A DNA stretch of 64,000 nt from JALEFZ01 sp039817415 (GCA_039817415.1 JBCBVV010000001.1:62001-126000), one strand, 5' to 3'; numbered from the stretch's first letter, positions 1-9,268 are shown. Translations and numbers: made by a program. The notes: generated by a model from the letters alone, not told the origin.

Positions 1-90
1 CAGGAAGGTGTCTATGTATGGAAGCTGGAAGCCATCCTCAACGACCAAGTACGGGTAGACAGGGTGGGAACTGTTACCTTAGTGAGATAA
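1..90 (+). CDS. C-terminal end of a T9SS-exported protein (gliding motility-associated type B sorting domain), partial
   Basis: Reading from base 1 in frame 1 gives 29 residues and a TAA stop at 88-90. The peptide begins QEGVYVWKLEA and ends VGTVTLVR. The pattern G-x-Y-x-W near the start and GTVTLxR at the very end is typical of the gliding motility-associated C-terminal (type B) domain. In Bacteroidota this domain directs large surface proteins through the type IX secretion system. The rest of the gene lies to the left of the window, so the function of the protein cannot be judged. Confidence 0.75.
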   Translation, partial: QEGVYVWKLEAILNDQVRVDRVGTVTLVR

Positions 91-112
91 TCATTCACAG
101 TGTATATCTAGC

Positions 113-137
113 GCACGGCCTTAGGGTCGTGCTTTTT
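113..137 (+). terminator. Intrinsic terminator after the partial T9SS protein
   Basis: GCACGGCC (113-120) pairs with GGTCGTGC (125-132) with one G-T pair across a 4-base loop and is followed by five T. It sits 23 bases after the TAA at 88-90. Confidence 0.85.
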
Positions 138-172
138 CTGTTTAGGTTAAAGGGTACATTCCTGATTTACAG

Positions 173-203
173 TTTTTTTTCAGCTAGGGAATGAATATTT
201 TTG
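173..203 (+). promoter_or_regulatory. Bacteroidota-type promoter of the pseudouridine synthase gene
   Basis: TATTTTTG at 196-203 matches the -7 consensus TAnnTTTG perfectly. TTTT at 173-176 lies exactly 19 bases upstream, where the -33 element TTTG is expected. The predicted start of transcription, near 210, is about 20 bases before the ATG at 229. Confidence 0.6.
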
Positions 204-228
204 CAACTGGATTGATTAAGAAGCGGGC

Positions 229-1302
229 ATGTCGAAGCAACAATTGACTAAACATTACGGATCAGATGATGATAGAGAGCGCGTCGAAAATGGCGAAGAC
301 ATTCTCTTTGATCATTATACGCTCGTGGCCAGCAATGGCCAAAAGCCCCTTCGTGTAGACAAATTTCTGTCCAACCTGCTCCCCTTTACCACACGTTCTA
401 AAATCAAAAATGCCTCTCAGACGGGATCCATAAGCGTGAATGGAAAAATTGTCAAGGTTTCCTATAAGGTAAAAGCCAATGACGAGGTGAAGATCATGCT
501 CCCCTACCCTCCAGCACCTAAATTAGAGGCTGAGAAAATCGATCTGGATATTCGTTATGAAGATGACGATGTCATCCTCTTGCATAAAAATCCGGGTATG
601 GTCTGCCATCCCGCCTTAGGACATCATAGTGGAACCTTGGTACATGGCCTTCTTTGGCATTTTGAGCAATTGCCGCAACCCAAGGGGGGCATTGAGGATC
701 ATATGAGACCCGGACTTGTACATCGTCTGGACAAGGATACTTCCGGCATCATGGTAGTGGCCAAAACAGACTTTGCCATGTCGCATTTGGGCAAGCAGTT
801 TTTTGATCGAACCACCGACCGTACCTATCAGGCAATCGTCTGGGGAGATGTCGCTGAGGAAGAAGGGACAATTGTAGGCAACATAGGAAGACACCCCAAA
901 GACAGGAAGTTATTTTACACCTTCCCAGAAGGTGAGGAAGGAAAACATGCTGTTACACACTATAAGGTTCTTGAGCGATTTGGCATAGCAACCCTTATTC
1001 AATGTAAGCTTGAGACAGGAAGAACCCATCAGATACGTGTACACCTAAAATATTTGGGACATCCTCTCTTCAACGACTATCACTATGGAGGGGATAAAAT
1101 TTTGAAGGGAGCACCAACCCAGAAGTATAAGCAGTTTATTCAAAATTGCTTCAAGATTCTTCCCCGACAGGCTTTGCATGCCAAGACACTAGCTTTTGAC
1201 CATCCCACAAGGGGAGAAAGGTTAAGCTTTGACAGTGAGCTTCCTGCTGATATGGCAGAATGTACGGATAAGCTAAGAAATTGGTCGAAGCATCAGGTTT
1301 GA
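229..1302 (+). CDS. RluA-family (RluD-like) 23S rRNA pseudouridine synthase
   Basis: This 357-residue cytosolic protein should convert uridines of large-subunit rRNA to pseudouridine. An S4 RNA-binding domain lies at about residues 40-100 (LRVDKFLSNLL...SVNGKIV). The catalytic domain follows and contains the family motif HRLDKDTSG at 165-173, with the catalytic aspartate at D168. The late motif GRTHQIRVHL is also present. Length and domain order match RluD-type enzymes, although the N terminus of about 30 residues is charged and less conserved. The ATG follows a good promoter. The gene overlaps the convergent lipoprotein gene by 10 bases. The family is certain; the exact target uridines are not. 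Confidence 0.92.
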   Translation: MSKQQLTKHYGSDDDRERVENGEDILFDHYTLVASNGQKPLRVDKFLSNLLPFTTRSKIKNASQTGSISVNGKIVKVSYKVKANDEVKIMLPYPPAPKLEAEKIDLDIRYEDDDVILLHKNPGMVCHPALGHHSGTLVHGLLWHFEQLPQPKGGIEDHMRPGLVHRLDKDTSGIMVVAKTDFAMSHLGKQFFDRTTDRTYQAIVWGDVAEEEGTIVGNIGRHPKDRKLFYTFPEGEEGKHAVTHYKVLERFGIATLIQCKLETGRTHQIRVHLKYLGHPLFNDYHYGGDKILKGAPTQKYKQFIQNCFKILPRQALHAKTLAFDHPTRGERLSFDSELPADMAECTDKLRNWSKHQV

Positions 1303-1853
1303 TCCGCCAACCTATCAATTGCCTCTAATTCATCTTTTAGGAATCTTTTCCATTCCTCCAGCTTATCAAAGCCGTAGCCAACGATGAGAAGCGTATAGAC
1401 AACCTTTCCCTTATAAAAAATAAAGAGATTGCCTGTAGGATTGCCTTCCTCATCTTGAAACAGCATAAGAGAGGACTCCTCCCCATAATAGTAGGTTGGG
1501 TCAACACGCCTGCTTGCAGACTCAATGACTGGCCTTAGGCCCTTTTTACTTAGATCATAACTCACGGCAGCATCTTCAGGACTGGGCTGGATGTCGATGT
1601 TATTGTAGATGCTCAACTTAGCCTTTTCTTCATCACTCTTGGGATATTCGTATTCATACTCCACACTCTTGTCTAGCCAGACCCTCTTTTTGAACTTCTC
1701 CATTTTATCCAGATCGGTGAACTTGAAACCAAATTCCTTGAAGTCCTCTGCAGTAATGAAGATATCCATTTCATGGGTGAGAAATTTTGCGGATCGACAT
1801 GAAGTAAGCACTACAATAGCGCAAAGAAGGATAAAGAGGAGGGAAGATTTCAT
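1293..1853 (-). CDS. Hypothetical lipoprotein
   Basis: The 186-residue product starts with a lipoprotein signal peptide. A hydrophobic stretch ends in the lipobox VLTSC, giving a lipidated C19. The mature part is rich in Lys, Glu, Tyr and Asp and has no motif I recognise. It is probably a globular protein anchored to the outer or inner membrane facing the periplasm. It has no partner on the same strand: the next minus-strand gene ends at 2101 and has its own terminator. The function is unknown. Confidence 0.75.
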   Translation of the reverse strand: MKSSLLFILLCAIVVLTSCRSAKFLTHEMDIFITAEDFKEFGFKFTDLDKMEKFKKRVWLDKSVEYEYEYPKSDEEKAKLSIYNNIDIQPSPEDAAVSYDLSKKGLRPVIESASRRVDPTYYYGEESSLMLFQDEEGNPTGNLFIFYKGKVVYTLLIVGYGFDKLEEWKRFLKDELEAIDRLADQT

Positions 1854-2051
1854 ACTTAAGACTGTTTAATATTTATGCTTCTTGTTTAGAGTTGTCTTTC
1901 AAGAACCTGAGTTTGCATTTTTTTCTCATGTTAGTCCCACTATAGCTCAAAAAAATACGGCCTCAGAACCTTAACATCCTGCCTGTAAACTAAACATGAT
2001 AAAGCTAAACAGTCTCTTATAAAAAGTTCATTTCATCAGCAGAAATAAAAA

Positions 2052-2084
2052 AAGGAAGGCAAAAGATTTCTCCCTGCCTTCCTT
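2052..2084 (-). terminator. Intrinsic terminator of the molybdenum-hydroxylase operon
   Basis: AAGGAAGGCA (2052-2061) and TGCCTTCCTT (2075-2084) form a perfect 10-base-pair stem. On the minus strand it is followed by a run of T (A run at 2046-2052). It begins 17 bases after the last gene of the operon. The rest of 1854-2100 shows no gene. Confidence 0.88.
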
Positions 2085-2100
2085 AGTTATAACCTAATCA

Positions 2101-2952
2101 CTATAGCAAAGCCATCAAAGCGCGCTTAGCGTACACTTTGGCGACATGGCTGCGGTATTCAACGGAAGCAAAATGATCACTAAGAACATCTACTCCATTT
2201 ACTGCATGTTGAACGGCATTGTTGATGGCATCCTCACTACAAGGCTGTCCATTCAAGGCATTTTCAACATCTGAAGCTCTAAAGGCCTTATCTCCCACAG
2301 AACTGAAGGCCATTCTCACGTTGGAGAAGGTTCCTCCATCCACACTAGCCATAGCTGCACAACCTACAATGGCGTAACGAGAGGCAGGTTGCATAAACTT
2401 CTGGTAGGTAGATTTGGTATTGGAAGGGAAGACAGGCATCCGAACTTCCGTCAAGATTTCCTGTTCGCCTAGATCCGTTTCAAAGAGTCCCGTTAAGAAG
2501 GAGGTTAAAGGAACGACGCGTTCTCCACCAGCAGCCTGAATAACAATCTCTGCACCTGCTACCAAAAGGGGTGCAGGATAATCCGCTGCAGGATCTGCGT
2601 GGGCCATTACTCCCCCCATGGTCCCTTTGTTACGTACGGCAGGGTCTCCAATTAAGGCAGCTGTCTCAGCCAACATGGGAAGGTGTTGGCGAACATCTGA
2701 GCTCTTAGCAATGTCGCTATGAGTAGCTCCCGCTCCTATTTTTAGCATCCCTCCTTCTACCTTGATGTAGCGAATATCGCTCATTCTTGAGATATCAATG
2801 AGGTGCTCAGGCTGGTTAAGGCGTAACTTCATGGCAGGGATCAAAGAGTGACCACCCGCCAGCAATTTGGCATCTTCACCACATTCGCGTAGAAGCTGTA
2901 GAGCTTCTGAAACGCTATTGGCTCGATGATATGAAAATGTTGTTGGTATCAT
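2101..2952 (-). CDS. CoxM/CutM-type FAD-binding subunit of a molybdenum hydroxylase
   Basis: This 283-residue medium subunit of the xanthine dehydrogenase/CO dehydrogenase family carries FAD and passes electrons from the iron-sulfur subunit to an acceptor. The FAD motifs are AGGHSL at about 32-37 and NKGTMGGVMAHADP at about 108-121, as in CoxM. The C-terminal CO dehydrogenase flavoprotein domain is complete and the length is normal. It is the last gene of a coxG-S-L-M-like operon and lies 23 bases after the large-subunit stop. Family assignment is secure; the substrate depends on the large subunit. Confidence 0.93.
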   Translation of the reverse strand: MIPTTFSYHRANSVSEALQLLRECGEDAKLLAGGHSLIPAMKLRLNQPEHLIDISRMSDIRYIKVEGGMLKIGAGATHSDIAKSSDVRQHLPMLAETAALIGDPAVRNKGTMGGVMAHADPAADYPAPLLVAGAEIVIQAAGGERVVPLTSFLTGLFETDLGEQEILTEVRMPVFPSNTKSTYQKFMQPASRYAIVGCAAMASVDGGTFSNVRMAFSSVGDKAFRASDVENALNGQPCSEDAINNAVQHAVNGVDVLSDHFASVEYRSHVAKVYAKRALMALL

Positions 2953-2975
2953 GTTTAGATAAAATTAGGTGGTGA

Positions 2976-5351
2976 TCAATGGCCATTACCGTTTGAATGC
3001 ATCGCTCTCCAAACACGCTCGGGTGTCATCGGCATTCTGATATCCTTCACATTAAATGGACGCAACGCATCTACGACAGCGTTCACTACGGCAGGTGTTG
3101 CGGCAATACATCCAGCTTCTCCCGCTCCTTTCACTCCCAATGGGTTGTGAGGACAAGGAGTTACTGTACGCCCCACCTCAAACATAGGAAGGTCATCGGC
3201 TCTTGGCATCGTATAGTCCATGTAGGAGCCGTTCAAGAGTGAGGCATTGTCATCATAAAGCACCTCCTCAAACAAGGCCTGGCCTATACCCTGAGCTACT
3301 CCACCGTGAATCTGACCATCAACAATCATAGGGTTAATGACATTACCGACATCATCTACCGCTACAAATCGCTTCACTTCTACCTTTCCTGTTTCAGGGT
3401 CTACCTCTACAATACAGATGTGGGCACCAAATGGATAGGTAAAGTTCTTAGGATCATAGAAACTTGAGAAATCAAGTCCAGGCTCCAGGTTTTCGGGATA
3501 ATTATGAGGGACATAGGCGGTCAAAGCGACATCGCCAAAGCCTACAGACTTATCAGTACCTTTGACAGACCATTTACCATTGGCAAACTCAAGGTCCTCT
3601 TCAGATACCTCGAGCAGGTGTGCTGCAATCTTGGCTCCCTTGTCAATAACTTTCTGACAAGAAGCGACAATAGCAGAACCCCCTACCGCCAAGGAACGAG
3701 AACCATAAGTACCCATTCCAAATGCGACTGAGTCTGAATCACCATGTACAATTTCTACATCATCCAGCGAGATACCGAATTGATCGGCTACCACCTGAGC
3801 AAAGGTAGTTTCGTGTCCCTGTCCATGCGAGTGCGAACCAGTGTAAACACTTACTTTTCCTGTAGGCTGCACACGAACCTGAGACGACTCAAACAGACCC
3901 GCTCTTGCCCCTAAGGCACCTACCACAGCTGAGGGAGCAATCCCACATGCTTCAATGTAGGTTGAGAAGCCAATTCCCATCAATTTACCTTGCTCGCGGG
4001 CAGCTGCCTGCTCTTTTCGGAACTCATCATAGCCCACCATCTCCATGGCTTTGTGTAGGGCAGCATGATAATCTCCAGAGTCATATTGCAGGGCAACCTG
4101 TGTTTGGTAGCCTGGTTCATTTACCCCATCAAAAGCAGGGATAAAGTTTTGTAATCTCAATTGAGCTGGATCACGACCCGTTTCCATCGCTGCTACTTCT
4201 ACCAGTCTTTCCAAGAGGAAGGTAGCTTCCGGACGCCCTGCACCACGATAGGCGTCAACCGCATTGGTGTGGGTAAAGGCTGCTTTCAAATCAATATGAA
4301 TAGCAGGTGTAGTGTACAATCCCTGAAGTAGGGTTCCATGCAGGTAAGTAGGTACAGCAGGAGCAAAGGTTGAGAGATAGGCCCCCATATTGGCGACTGT
4401 ATTAATTCTCAAGCCTACAAAGTTTCCATCTGCATCTAATCCCAGTTCTGCTGTTGTAACGTGATCACGTCCATGAGCATCCGTTAAGAAGGCTTCAGAA
4501 CGATCAGAAGTCCACTTTACAGGGACATTTAGCTGACGAGAAGCCCATACTACAAGCGCTTCTTCTGTATAGTGGAAGATTTTTGAACCAAATCCACCTC
4601 CAACGTCTGGAGATACTACCCTTACTTTGTGCTCAGGTAAACCAAGTACAAAGGCACACATTAGCAGCCTGGTAAGGTGTGGGTTTTGGGATGAAGTATA
4701 TAGGGTATAGTGGTCCTTAGAATCGTCGTAATCTCCGATGGCTGCACGTGGTTCCATGGCATTAGGTACCACACGCTGGTTGACGAAGTCAAGTCGGGTT
4801 ATGTGAGCAGCACCGGACATAGCAGCATCGGTCTTCTCTTTGTCTCCGATTTCCCAGTCAAATGCGAGGTTATTGGGAGCATCTTCGTGTACGAGAGGTG
4901 CTCCTGGCTTAACTGCATCAGCTGGATTGGCCACGGCATCATGCTCATCATAATCTACTTCGACTAAATCAGCAGCATCTCTGGCGATTTCGCGACTGGT
5001 AGCAATGATCATGGCCACACCATCTCCAACATGGCGAACTTTTCTCCTCACCAACAAGGGGTGTGGAGGTTCTTTCATGGTATCACCATTTTTGAAATTA
5101 ACCTGCCATCCACAAGGAACGCCTGCAACGGCTTCGGGAATATCATTTCCGGTATAGATGGCTACCACGCCATCCATTGCCATGGCTTCTGAAATATCGA
5201 TGCCATTGATGGTAGCATGCGCATAGGGCGAACGCAATATATAAGCAAAGGTCATGTTTGGCAGAACGATGTCATCGGTATATTTTCCTTTACCCGTGAT
5301 GAATCGCTTATCCTCTACCCTTTTGACGGGTTGTCCGATATAATTAGCCAT
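2976..5351 (-). CDS. CoxL-like molybdopterin-binding large subunit, form II
   Basis: This 791-residue catalytic subunit of an aerobic molybdenum hydroxylase binds molybdopterin cytosine dinucleotide. GGGFGSK at 251-257 and the late motif GAGEAG, with the likely base E745, are conserved. The active-site loop reads AYRGAGR at 367-373. True CO dehydrogenases (form I) have AYxCSFR, whose cysteine binds copper. That cysteine is absent, so this is a form II enzyme whose physiological substrate is not known for most members. It is probably cytosolic because it has no signal peptide. Its start overlaps the small-subunit stop by 8 bases, which indicates translational coupling. Confidence 0.95.
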   Translation of the reverse strand: MANYIGQPVKRVEDKRFITGKGKYTDDIVLPNMTFAYILRSPYAHATINGIDISEAMAMDGVVAIYTGNDIPEAVAGVPCGWQVNFKNGDTMKEPPHPLLVRRKVRHVGDGVAMIIATSREIARDAADLVEVDYDEHDAVANPADAVKPGAPLVHEDAPNNLAFDWEIGDKEKTDAAMSGAAHITRLDFVNQRVVPNAMEPRAAIGDYDDSKDHYTLYTSSQNPHLTRLLMCAFVLGLPEHKVRVVSPDVGGGFGSKIFHYTEEALVVWASRQLNVPVKWTSDRSEAFLTDAHGRDHVTTAELGLDADGNFVGLRINTVANMGAYLSTFAPAVPTYLHGTLLQGLYTTPAIHIDLKAAFTHTNAVDAYRGAGRPEATFLLERLVEVAAMETGRDPAQLRLQNFIPAFDGVNEPGYQTQVALQYDSGDYHAALHKAMEMVGYDEFRKEQAAAREQGKLMGIGFSTYIEACGIAPSAVVGALGARAGLFESSQVRVQPTGKVSVYTGSHSHGQGHETTFAQVVADQFGISLDDVEIVHGDSDSVAFGMGTYGSRSLAVGGSAIVASCQKVIDKGAKIAAHLLEVSEEDLEFANGKWSVKGTDKSVGFGDVALTAYVPHNYPENLEPGLDFSSFYDPKNFTYPFGAHICIVEVDPETGKVEVKRFVAVDDVGNVINPMIVDGQIHGGVAQGIGQALFEEVLYDDNASLLNGSYMDYTMPRADDLPMFEVGRTVTPCPHNPLGVKGAGEAGCIAATPAVVNAVVDALRPFNVKDIRMPMTPERVWRAMHSNGNGH

Positions 5352-5835
5352 GTTGCACCTCCTTTTTCATTTTTTCAGCTGCGTACTGAATGGACTTAAC
5401 GATGTTATGATAGCCAGTACAACGGCAGAAGTTTCCTTCAATTGCATGGCGAATTTCTGCTTCGCTTGGATTTGGATTTTCTTTTAGGAGAGCTTCTGCT
5501 GCCATGATCATACCTGGCGTACAGAATCCACATTGAAGACCGTGTTCTTCTTTAAATCCTTCCTGCAAGGGGTGAAGGGTTCCATTTCCATCTGGGGACA
5601 TGCCTTCGATGGTTTTTATATCACAGCCGTCTGCCTGCACTGCAAGCATGGTACATGACTTGATAGCTTCCCCATCGACGTGCACCATACAAGCTCCACA
5701 GCTGCTGGTGTCGCAACCGACGTGCGTGCCGGTTAGTCTAAGGGTGTCGCGTAGGTAATGGGTAAGCAGCTGGCGAGGCTCCACTTCGGAGGTATACGGC
5801 TTGCCATTAACCTTAACTTGGATCGTTACGCCCAT
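5344..5835 (-). CDS. CoxS-type [2Fe-2S] small subunit of the molybdenum hydroxylase
   Basis: The 163-residue protein holds both iron-sulfur clusters of the enzyme. A plant-type ferredoxin domain provides C41, C46, C49 and C61 (CDTSSCGAC). The C-terminal four-helix domain provides C102, C105, C137 and C139 (QCGFCTPG and FCRCTG). All eight ligands are present. The protein lacks a Tat signal, so the complex should remain cytosolic. It overlaps the large-subunit gene by 8 bases and follows the CoxG-like gene by 72 bases. Confidence 0.95.
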   Translation of the reverse strand: MGVTIQVKVNGKPYTSEVEPRQLLTHYLRDTLRLTGTHVGCDTSSCGACMVHVDGEAIKSCTMLAVQADGCDIKTIEGMSPDGNGTLHPLQEGFKEEHGLQCGFCTPGMIMAAEALLKENPNPSEAEIRHAIEGNFCRCTGYHNIVKSIQYAAEKMKKEVQHG

Positions 5836-5907
5836 AAGTTTTTGGTTTTTTTGTGAGTAGGTAAAACGAAAAAAGAACGATGTATAAATGGGAAAAAGTA
5901 GTAGTCC

Positions 5908-6423
5908 TTAGTTCCCAAAAAGATTCTTGAAAAATTCTACAATACGTGCCCAAAGAGATTTGGACTCAGGCTCATTCCCTTTGTGCTGCTCAATTTCTAC
6001 TTCCAATGCTTCAAAAAATTGATTGGTCAGGGTCTTGGCTACCCCATTAACCAGACGCTGGCTAGTACGAGCAATGGTGCCTGAGAGCTTGGCATCACCT
6101 GCAAACTCTACTTCTGTTACATTCTTTTCTTTGGGGTGAAGAGAAATGGTTCCCTCAGCGGAGACATTGCCGATTTTACTTTTTTGCTTGATGAGAAGGG
6201 TAAATTTCTCTGGCTCAACAGGATTGACCACTTCCAGGCTCCCCTTAAAGTTTCCTTTTACAGGGCCAATTTTCACTTCTGAAATGGCGTTGAATTTCCC
6301 TTCCTCTATTTGCTCAAGAGACGAAATGGCGGGTGTAACTTTAGCCAGGGTGTCTGGGTCCATGAGCATTCCCCAAATGACTGCGGGAGAGGCTTGTAAG
6401 ACATGCGTGCCTTCAAGATGCAT
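5908..6423 (-). CDS. CoxG-like SRPBCC protein
   Basis: The 171-residue product has the helix-grip fold of the CoxG branch of the SRPBCC superfamily. The N terminus reads LEGTHVLQASPAVIWGMLMDPDTLAKVTP, followed by the conserved acid/lysine-rich sheet region. The C-terminal residues WARIVEFFKNLFGN could form an amphipathic helix. In CO-oxidising bacteria CoxG is thought to anchor the dehydrogenase to the membrane. That role is inferred here from family and position. It is the first gene of the operon. The 250 bases between it and the divergent MoxR gene must hold both promoters; I see no perfect TAnnTTTG element there. Confidence 0.88.
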   Translation of the reverse strand: MHLEGTHVLQASPAVIWGMLMDPDTLAKVTPAISSLEQIEEGKFNAISEVKIGPVKGNFKGSLEVVNPVEPEKFTLLIKQKSKIGNVSAEGTISLHPKEKNVTEVEFAGDAKLSGTIARTSQRLVNGVAKTLTNQFFEALEVEIEQHKGNEPESKSLWARIVEFFKNLFGN

Positions 6424-6673
6424 AGCGAGTAGTACTTATTTAGATATATAGCGTTTTAAATAAATTAAGGTGTAAGCCTATCATTTCCTAAAAAATGACT
6501 TGAAATTTTCACTATTTAGAATGAAAAAAAATTATCCTTTTTCCCTGTTAGAACTTTGATAGGGAATTATTTGGATACGTTGGGAGGTAGGAAAAAAATC
6601 CTGTAATTTATTGAATCAGGTATATCGGCTTTGTGGATCCTAGCCTAAAAGCCAAGACCTATTAATTGCGCAT

Positions 6674-7567
6674 ATGAATCCTGCTAGCTTCTCGCACCCT
6701 TCAGAAATCATCCGTCAATTTGACGATCAGGGCTACGTGGCAGACCTTGAGTTAGCCACCATTTTGTTTTTATTGTTCAAACTGGAAAAGCCCCTTCTTT
6801 TGGAAGGGAATCCGGGTGTAGGAAAAACCGAAGTCGCCCAAATACTAGCGAAAATGCTAGATACTGAACTGATCCGTCTACAATGTTATGAAGGGCTGGA
6901 TGTCAATGCAGCAGTTTATGAGTGGAATTATCAAAAGCAACTTCTATCCATCAAGATTCAGGAGCAAAGCGAACTCAGCATAGAACAAAAGGAAAACCAT
7001 ATTTTTGGAGAAGACTTCCTGCTCCAAAGACCCTTGCTCAAGGCCATTACTTCTACTGAAAAGGCTCCTGTCTTGCTGATTGATGAGATCGACAGAGCCG
7101 ATGAGGAATTCGAAGCCTTCCTATTGGAGCTCCTATCAGCCTTCCAGATTTCCATACCAGAATTAGGAACCATACAAGCCAAAGTCAAACCCCTTGTCAT
7201 CCTGACTTCAAACAGAACCAGAGAATTGAGCGATGCCTTAAAAAGGAGATGCCTTTATCACTGGGTTTCCTATCCTGATATGGAAAAAGAGAAAAGAATT
7301 CTTCGAAAACACATTCCCCACCTACAAGAAGGATTGGCAGATCAGATGGTGAGGCTGGTTCAGCTTCTGCGTGATATGAAGCTCAACAAACAACCAGGCA
7401 TTGCAGAAACCATTGATTGGGCAAAAGGACTTATGGCCCTTGGATACCAACAACTAAATGCAGAGAGTATCGAGGCTTCACTCGGAGCTGTCGTCAAGTC
7501 CCAAACTGATATCGAACACATTCGTCAACAAGGTCTTGATAATCTGATTCAACGTTCTCAAGCTTGA
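6674..7567 (+). CDS. CoxD-like MoxR-family AAA+ ATPase
   Basis: The 297-residue ATPase contains Walker A GNPGVGKT at 45-52, Walker B VLLIDEIDRA near 135 and the sensor segment ILTSNRTREL. These are typical of the CoxD/MoxR group. With CoxE-type VWA partners such proteins act as chaperones that mature metal enzymes; in CO oxidisers CoxD is needed to assemble the molybdenum-copper site. The gene is divergent from the hydroxylase operon and is followed after 10 bases by its VWA partner. The family and pairing are clear. The exact maturation step for a form II enzyme is inference. Confidence 0.92.
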   Translation: MNPASFSHPSEIIRQFDDQGYVADLELATILFLLFKLEKPLLLEGNPGVGKTEVAQILAKMLDTELIRLQCYEGLDVNAAVYEWNYQKQLLSIKIQEQSELSIEQKENHIFGEDFLLQRPLLKAITSTEKAPVLLIDEIDRADEEFEAFLLELLSAFQISIPELGTIQAKVKPLVILTSNRTRELSDALKRRCLYHWVSYPDMEKEKRILRKHIPHLQEGLADQMVRLVQLLRDMKLNKQPGIAETIDWAKGLMALGYQQLNAESIEASLGAVVKSQTDIEHIRQQGLDNLIQRSQA

Positions 7568-7577
7568 TGTTCCCTTC

Positions 7578-8720
7578 ATGACTCCTACTCCTCATTATAC
7601 CCACCACGACAACATCTCTGATGCTATGTTGGCCTTTGTCCAATTGGCCAGAGGGGCTGGTTTGCAGGTAGGGATAGAGGAAATGCTTTCTGGGAAAAGA
7701 GCTGCCTTAGAAGGAATGATCCTACAACCTGACCTCTTTTACTATTCTCTCAAAGCGATATTTTGTACCAATGAAGAGGAGGTTCAGATTTTTAACAGTC
7801 TCTATTACATGTTTTGGCAAGACAACAATGGTCGAGCCAAAGAGGAGCGAAAGTTCGAACCCAAAGCCAGACAAAAGAAAAAGAATACCGGTTCACTCAT
7901 GATGTTGGGAAGGGGCGAACAATTGGAAGGAGAGGAAGAAAGCCACAATACCAGTGGTGCCAATGCGATGGAGCGCCTGCAAGAAACAGATTTTTCAAGG
8001 GTGGAAGGCATCGATGCTACTTTTTTGGAAGAAATTGCAGAGAAACTCCTTCGGCAAATGTCTCAACGCCTCAGAAGGAAGATGAAAAGCAATAAGAGAA
8101 AAGGGGCCGTTGATGTACGAAAAACCATTCGCCACAATATCAACAAGGGAGGAGAACCTATTGTCTTGCTTCACAAGAGCAAACAGCCAAGAAAACAACG
8201 ATTGATCCTACTCCTGGATGTAAGTGGTTCCATGGACAAATACAGTTTCTTCCTGTTGCGCTTTGTCTGCATCCTTCAGGCCAACTTTGAGTTTGTAGAA
8301 GCTTTTCTCTTTAGCACAAAGCTGGTCCGGATCACGGAAACAATTAATTCTCCTCACCTCAAGGAAAACCTCTCACGGCTCAGAAAGCAAGCGGATAACT
8401 GGTCTAGTGGAACAAAGATTGGAGCTTGTCTGGGAGAATTTAATGAGCTTTATGCCAAGCGATTACTCAATGGTTCTTCTACCGTCATCATCCTAAGTGA
8501 TGGTTTGGAAACAGGGGAACCAGAACATTTGGCCAAAGAGGTGAAGCAAATTCGTCTTAGGACTCGTCAATTGATTTGGTTAAATCCGCTCAAAGGCAAT
8601 CCCAATTACAAGCCCATCCAGCGCGGGATGGAGGCAGCCTTACCTGAACTAGATGTTTTTCAATCCGCCCATAACTTGAGGAGTTTATTAGATCTGGAGA
8701 AGTATTTGGGGGCGGTTTAA
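7578..8720 (+). CDS. CoxE-like VWA-domain protein
   Basis: The 380-residue protein has an N-terminal helical region with a charged low-complexity linker at about 85-125. A von Willebrand A domain follows, with the MIDAS motif DVSGS at 214-218 and later LSDG. This is the CoxE (DUF58-like VWA) architecture. It normally works with the MoxR ATPase encoded just upstream, binding the client metalloenzyme in a metal-dependent way. The start is 10 bases after the ATPase stop, so the two genes are surely cotranscribed. The stop lies 5 bases from the convergent hypothetical gene. Confidence 0.92.
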   Translation: MTPTPHYTHHDNISDAMLAFVQLARGAGLQVGIEEMLSGKRAALEGMILQPDLFYYSLKAIFCTNEEEVQIFNSLYYMFWQDNNGRAKEERKFEPKARQKKKNTGSLMMLGRGEQLEGEEESHNTSGANAMERLQETDFSRVEGIDATFLEEIAEKLLRQMSQRLRRKMKSNKRKGAVDVRKTIRHNINKGGEPIVLLHKSKQPRKQRLILLLDVSGSMDKYSFFLLRFVCILQANFEFVEAFLFSTKLVRITETINSPHLKENLSRLRKQADNWSSGTKIGACLGEFNELYAKRLLNGSSTVIILSDGLETGEPEHLAKEVKQIRLRTRQLIWLNPLKGNPNYKPIQRGMEAALPELDVFQSAHNLRSLLDLEKYLGAV

Positions 8721-8725
8721 CTACC

Positions 8726-9268
8726 TCATTTCAGCTTTTCAGGAACCTTCTCCCCATTCCTGATTCTCCACCTTTCACCATAAACAGATTCATACTCATA
8801 GACAATCTCTACCTTTTCTAGCTTGAAATAGGACCTCAATTTTGTTGCCTCTTTTTGGTTAGTCCCATTGAACTTAATGATATCAATTTCTGAGTTTTCA
8901 GGTATAAGTTGTCCGACTCTTAGGTTGGAGTAGTTGATATGAACGGTATCTTTTACTTTCTCAATCTCATAGGCCAGGTAATCAACCAAGTCTTCAAAGA
9001 CCTTCCCCTCTTTGTTGGTAATCTCTACTTTTTTGAGAATGGCTGGACCTATCCCATTGTTCTTAATTTTATAGCAATAATTGATCGAATAGCTGTAGTA
9101 GTGTCCCATTTCAAGGTAAGGTAAAACAGAAGTATACTGCTGCTTCCGAATCAGAGCTGTTTGATAGGAGAAAACAATGAGGGTACAAACCGAAGTAAAT
9201 AAGGCTGCCAAAGACAGAAGTTTTTCAGAAGTCCAAAAGGAGGGTTTGTCTTGTTTATTGTCTTTCAT
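8726..9268 (-). CDS. Hypothetical single-pass membrane protein
   Basis: The 180-residue product has one transmembrane helix at about 17-38 (LSLAALFTSVCTLIVFSY) after a lysine-rich N terminus. A hydrophilic domain of about 140 residues follows. It includes YKIKNNGIGPAILKKVEI, a segment I associate with small uncharacterised proteins that share a beta-sandwich-like domain. I know no function for it. It converges with the CoxE-like gene with a 5-base gap and does not look like part of that locus. Confidence 0.7.
   Translation of the reverse strand: MKDNKQDKPSFWTSEKLLSLAALFTSVCTLIVFSYQTALIRKQQYTSVLPYLEMGHYYSYSINYCYKIKNNGIGPAILKKVEITNKEGKVFEDLVDYLAYEIEKVKDTVHINYSNLRVGQLIPENSEIDIIKFNGTNQKEATKLRSYFKLEKVEIVYEYESVYGERWRIRNGEKVPEKLK

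Noticed and set aside
2976..5351. True (form I) CO dehydrogenase
   Set aside because: The active-site loop is AYRGAGR and not AYxCSFR; the copper-binding cysteine is missing.
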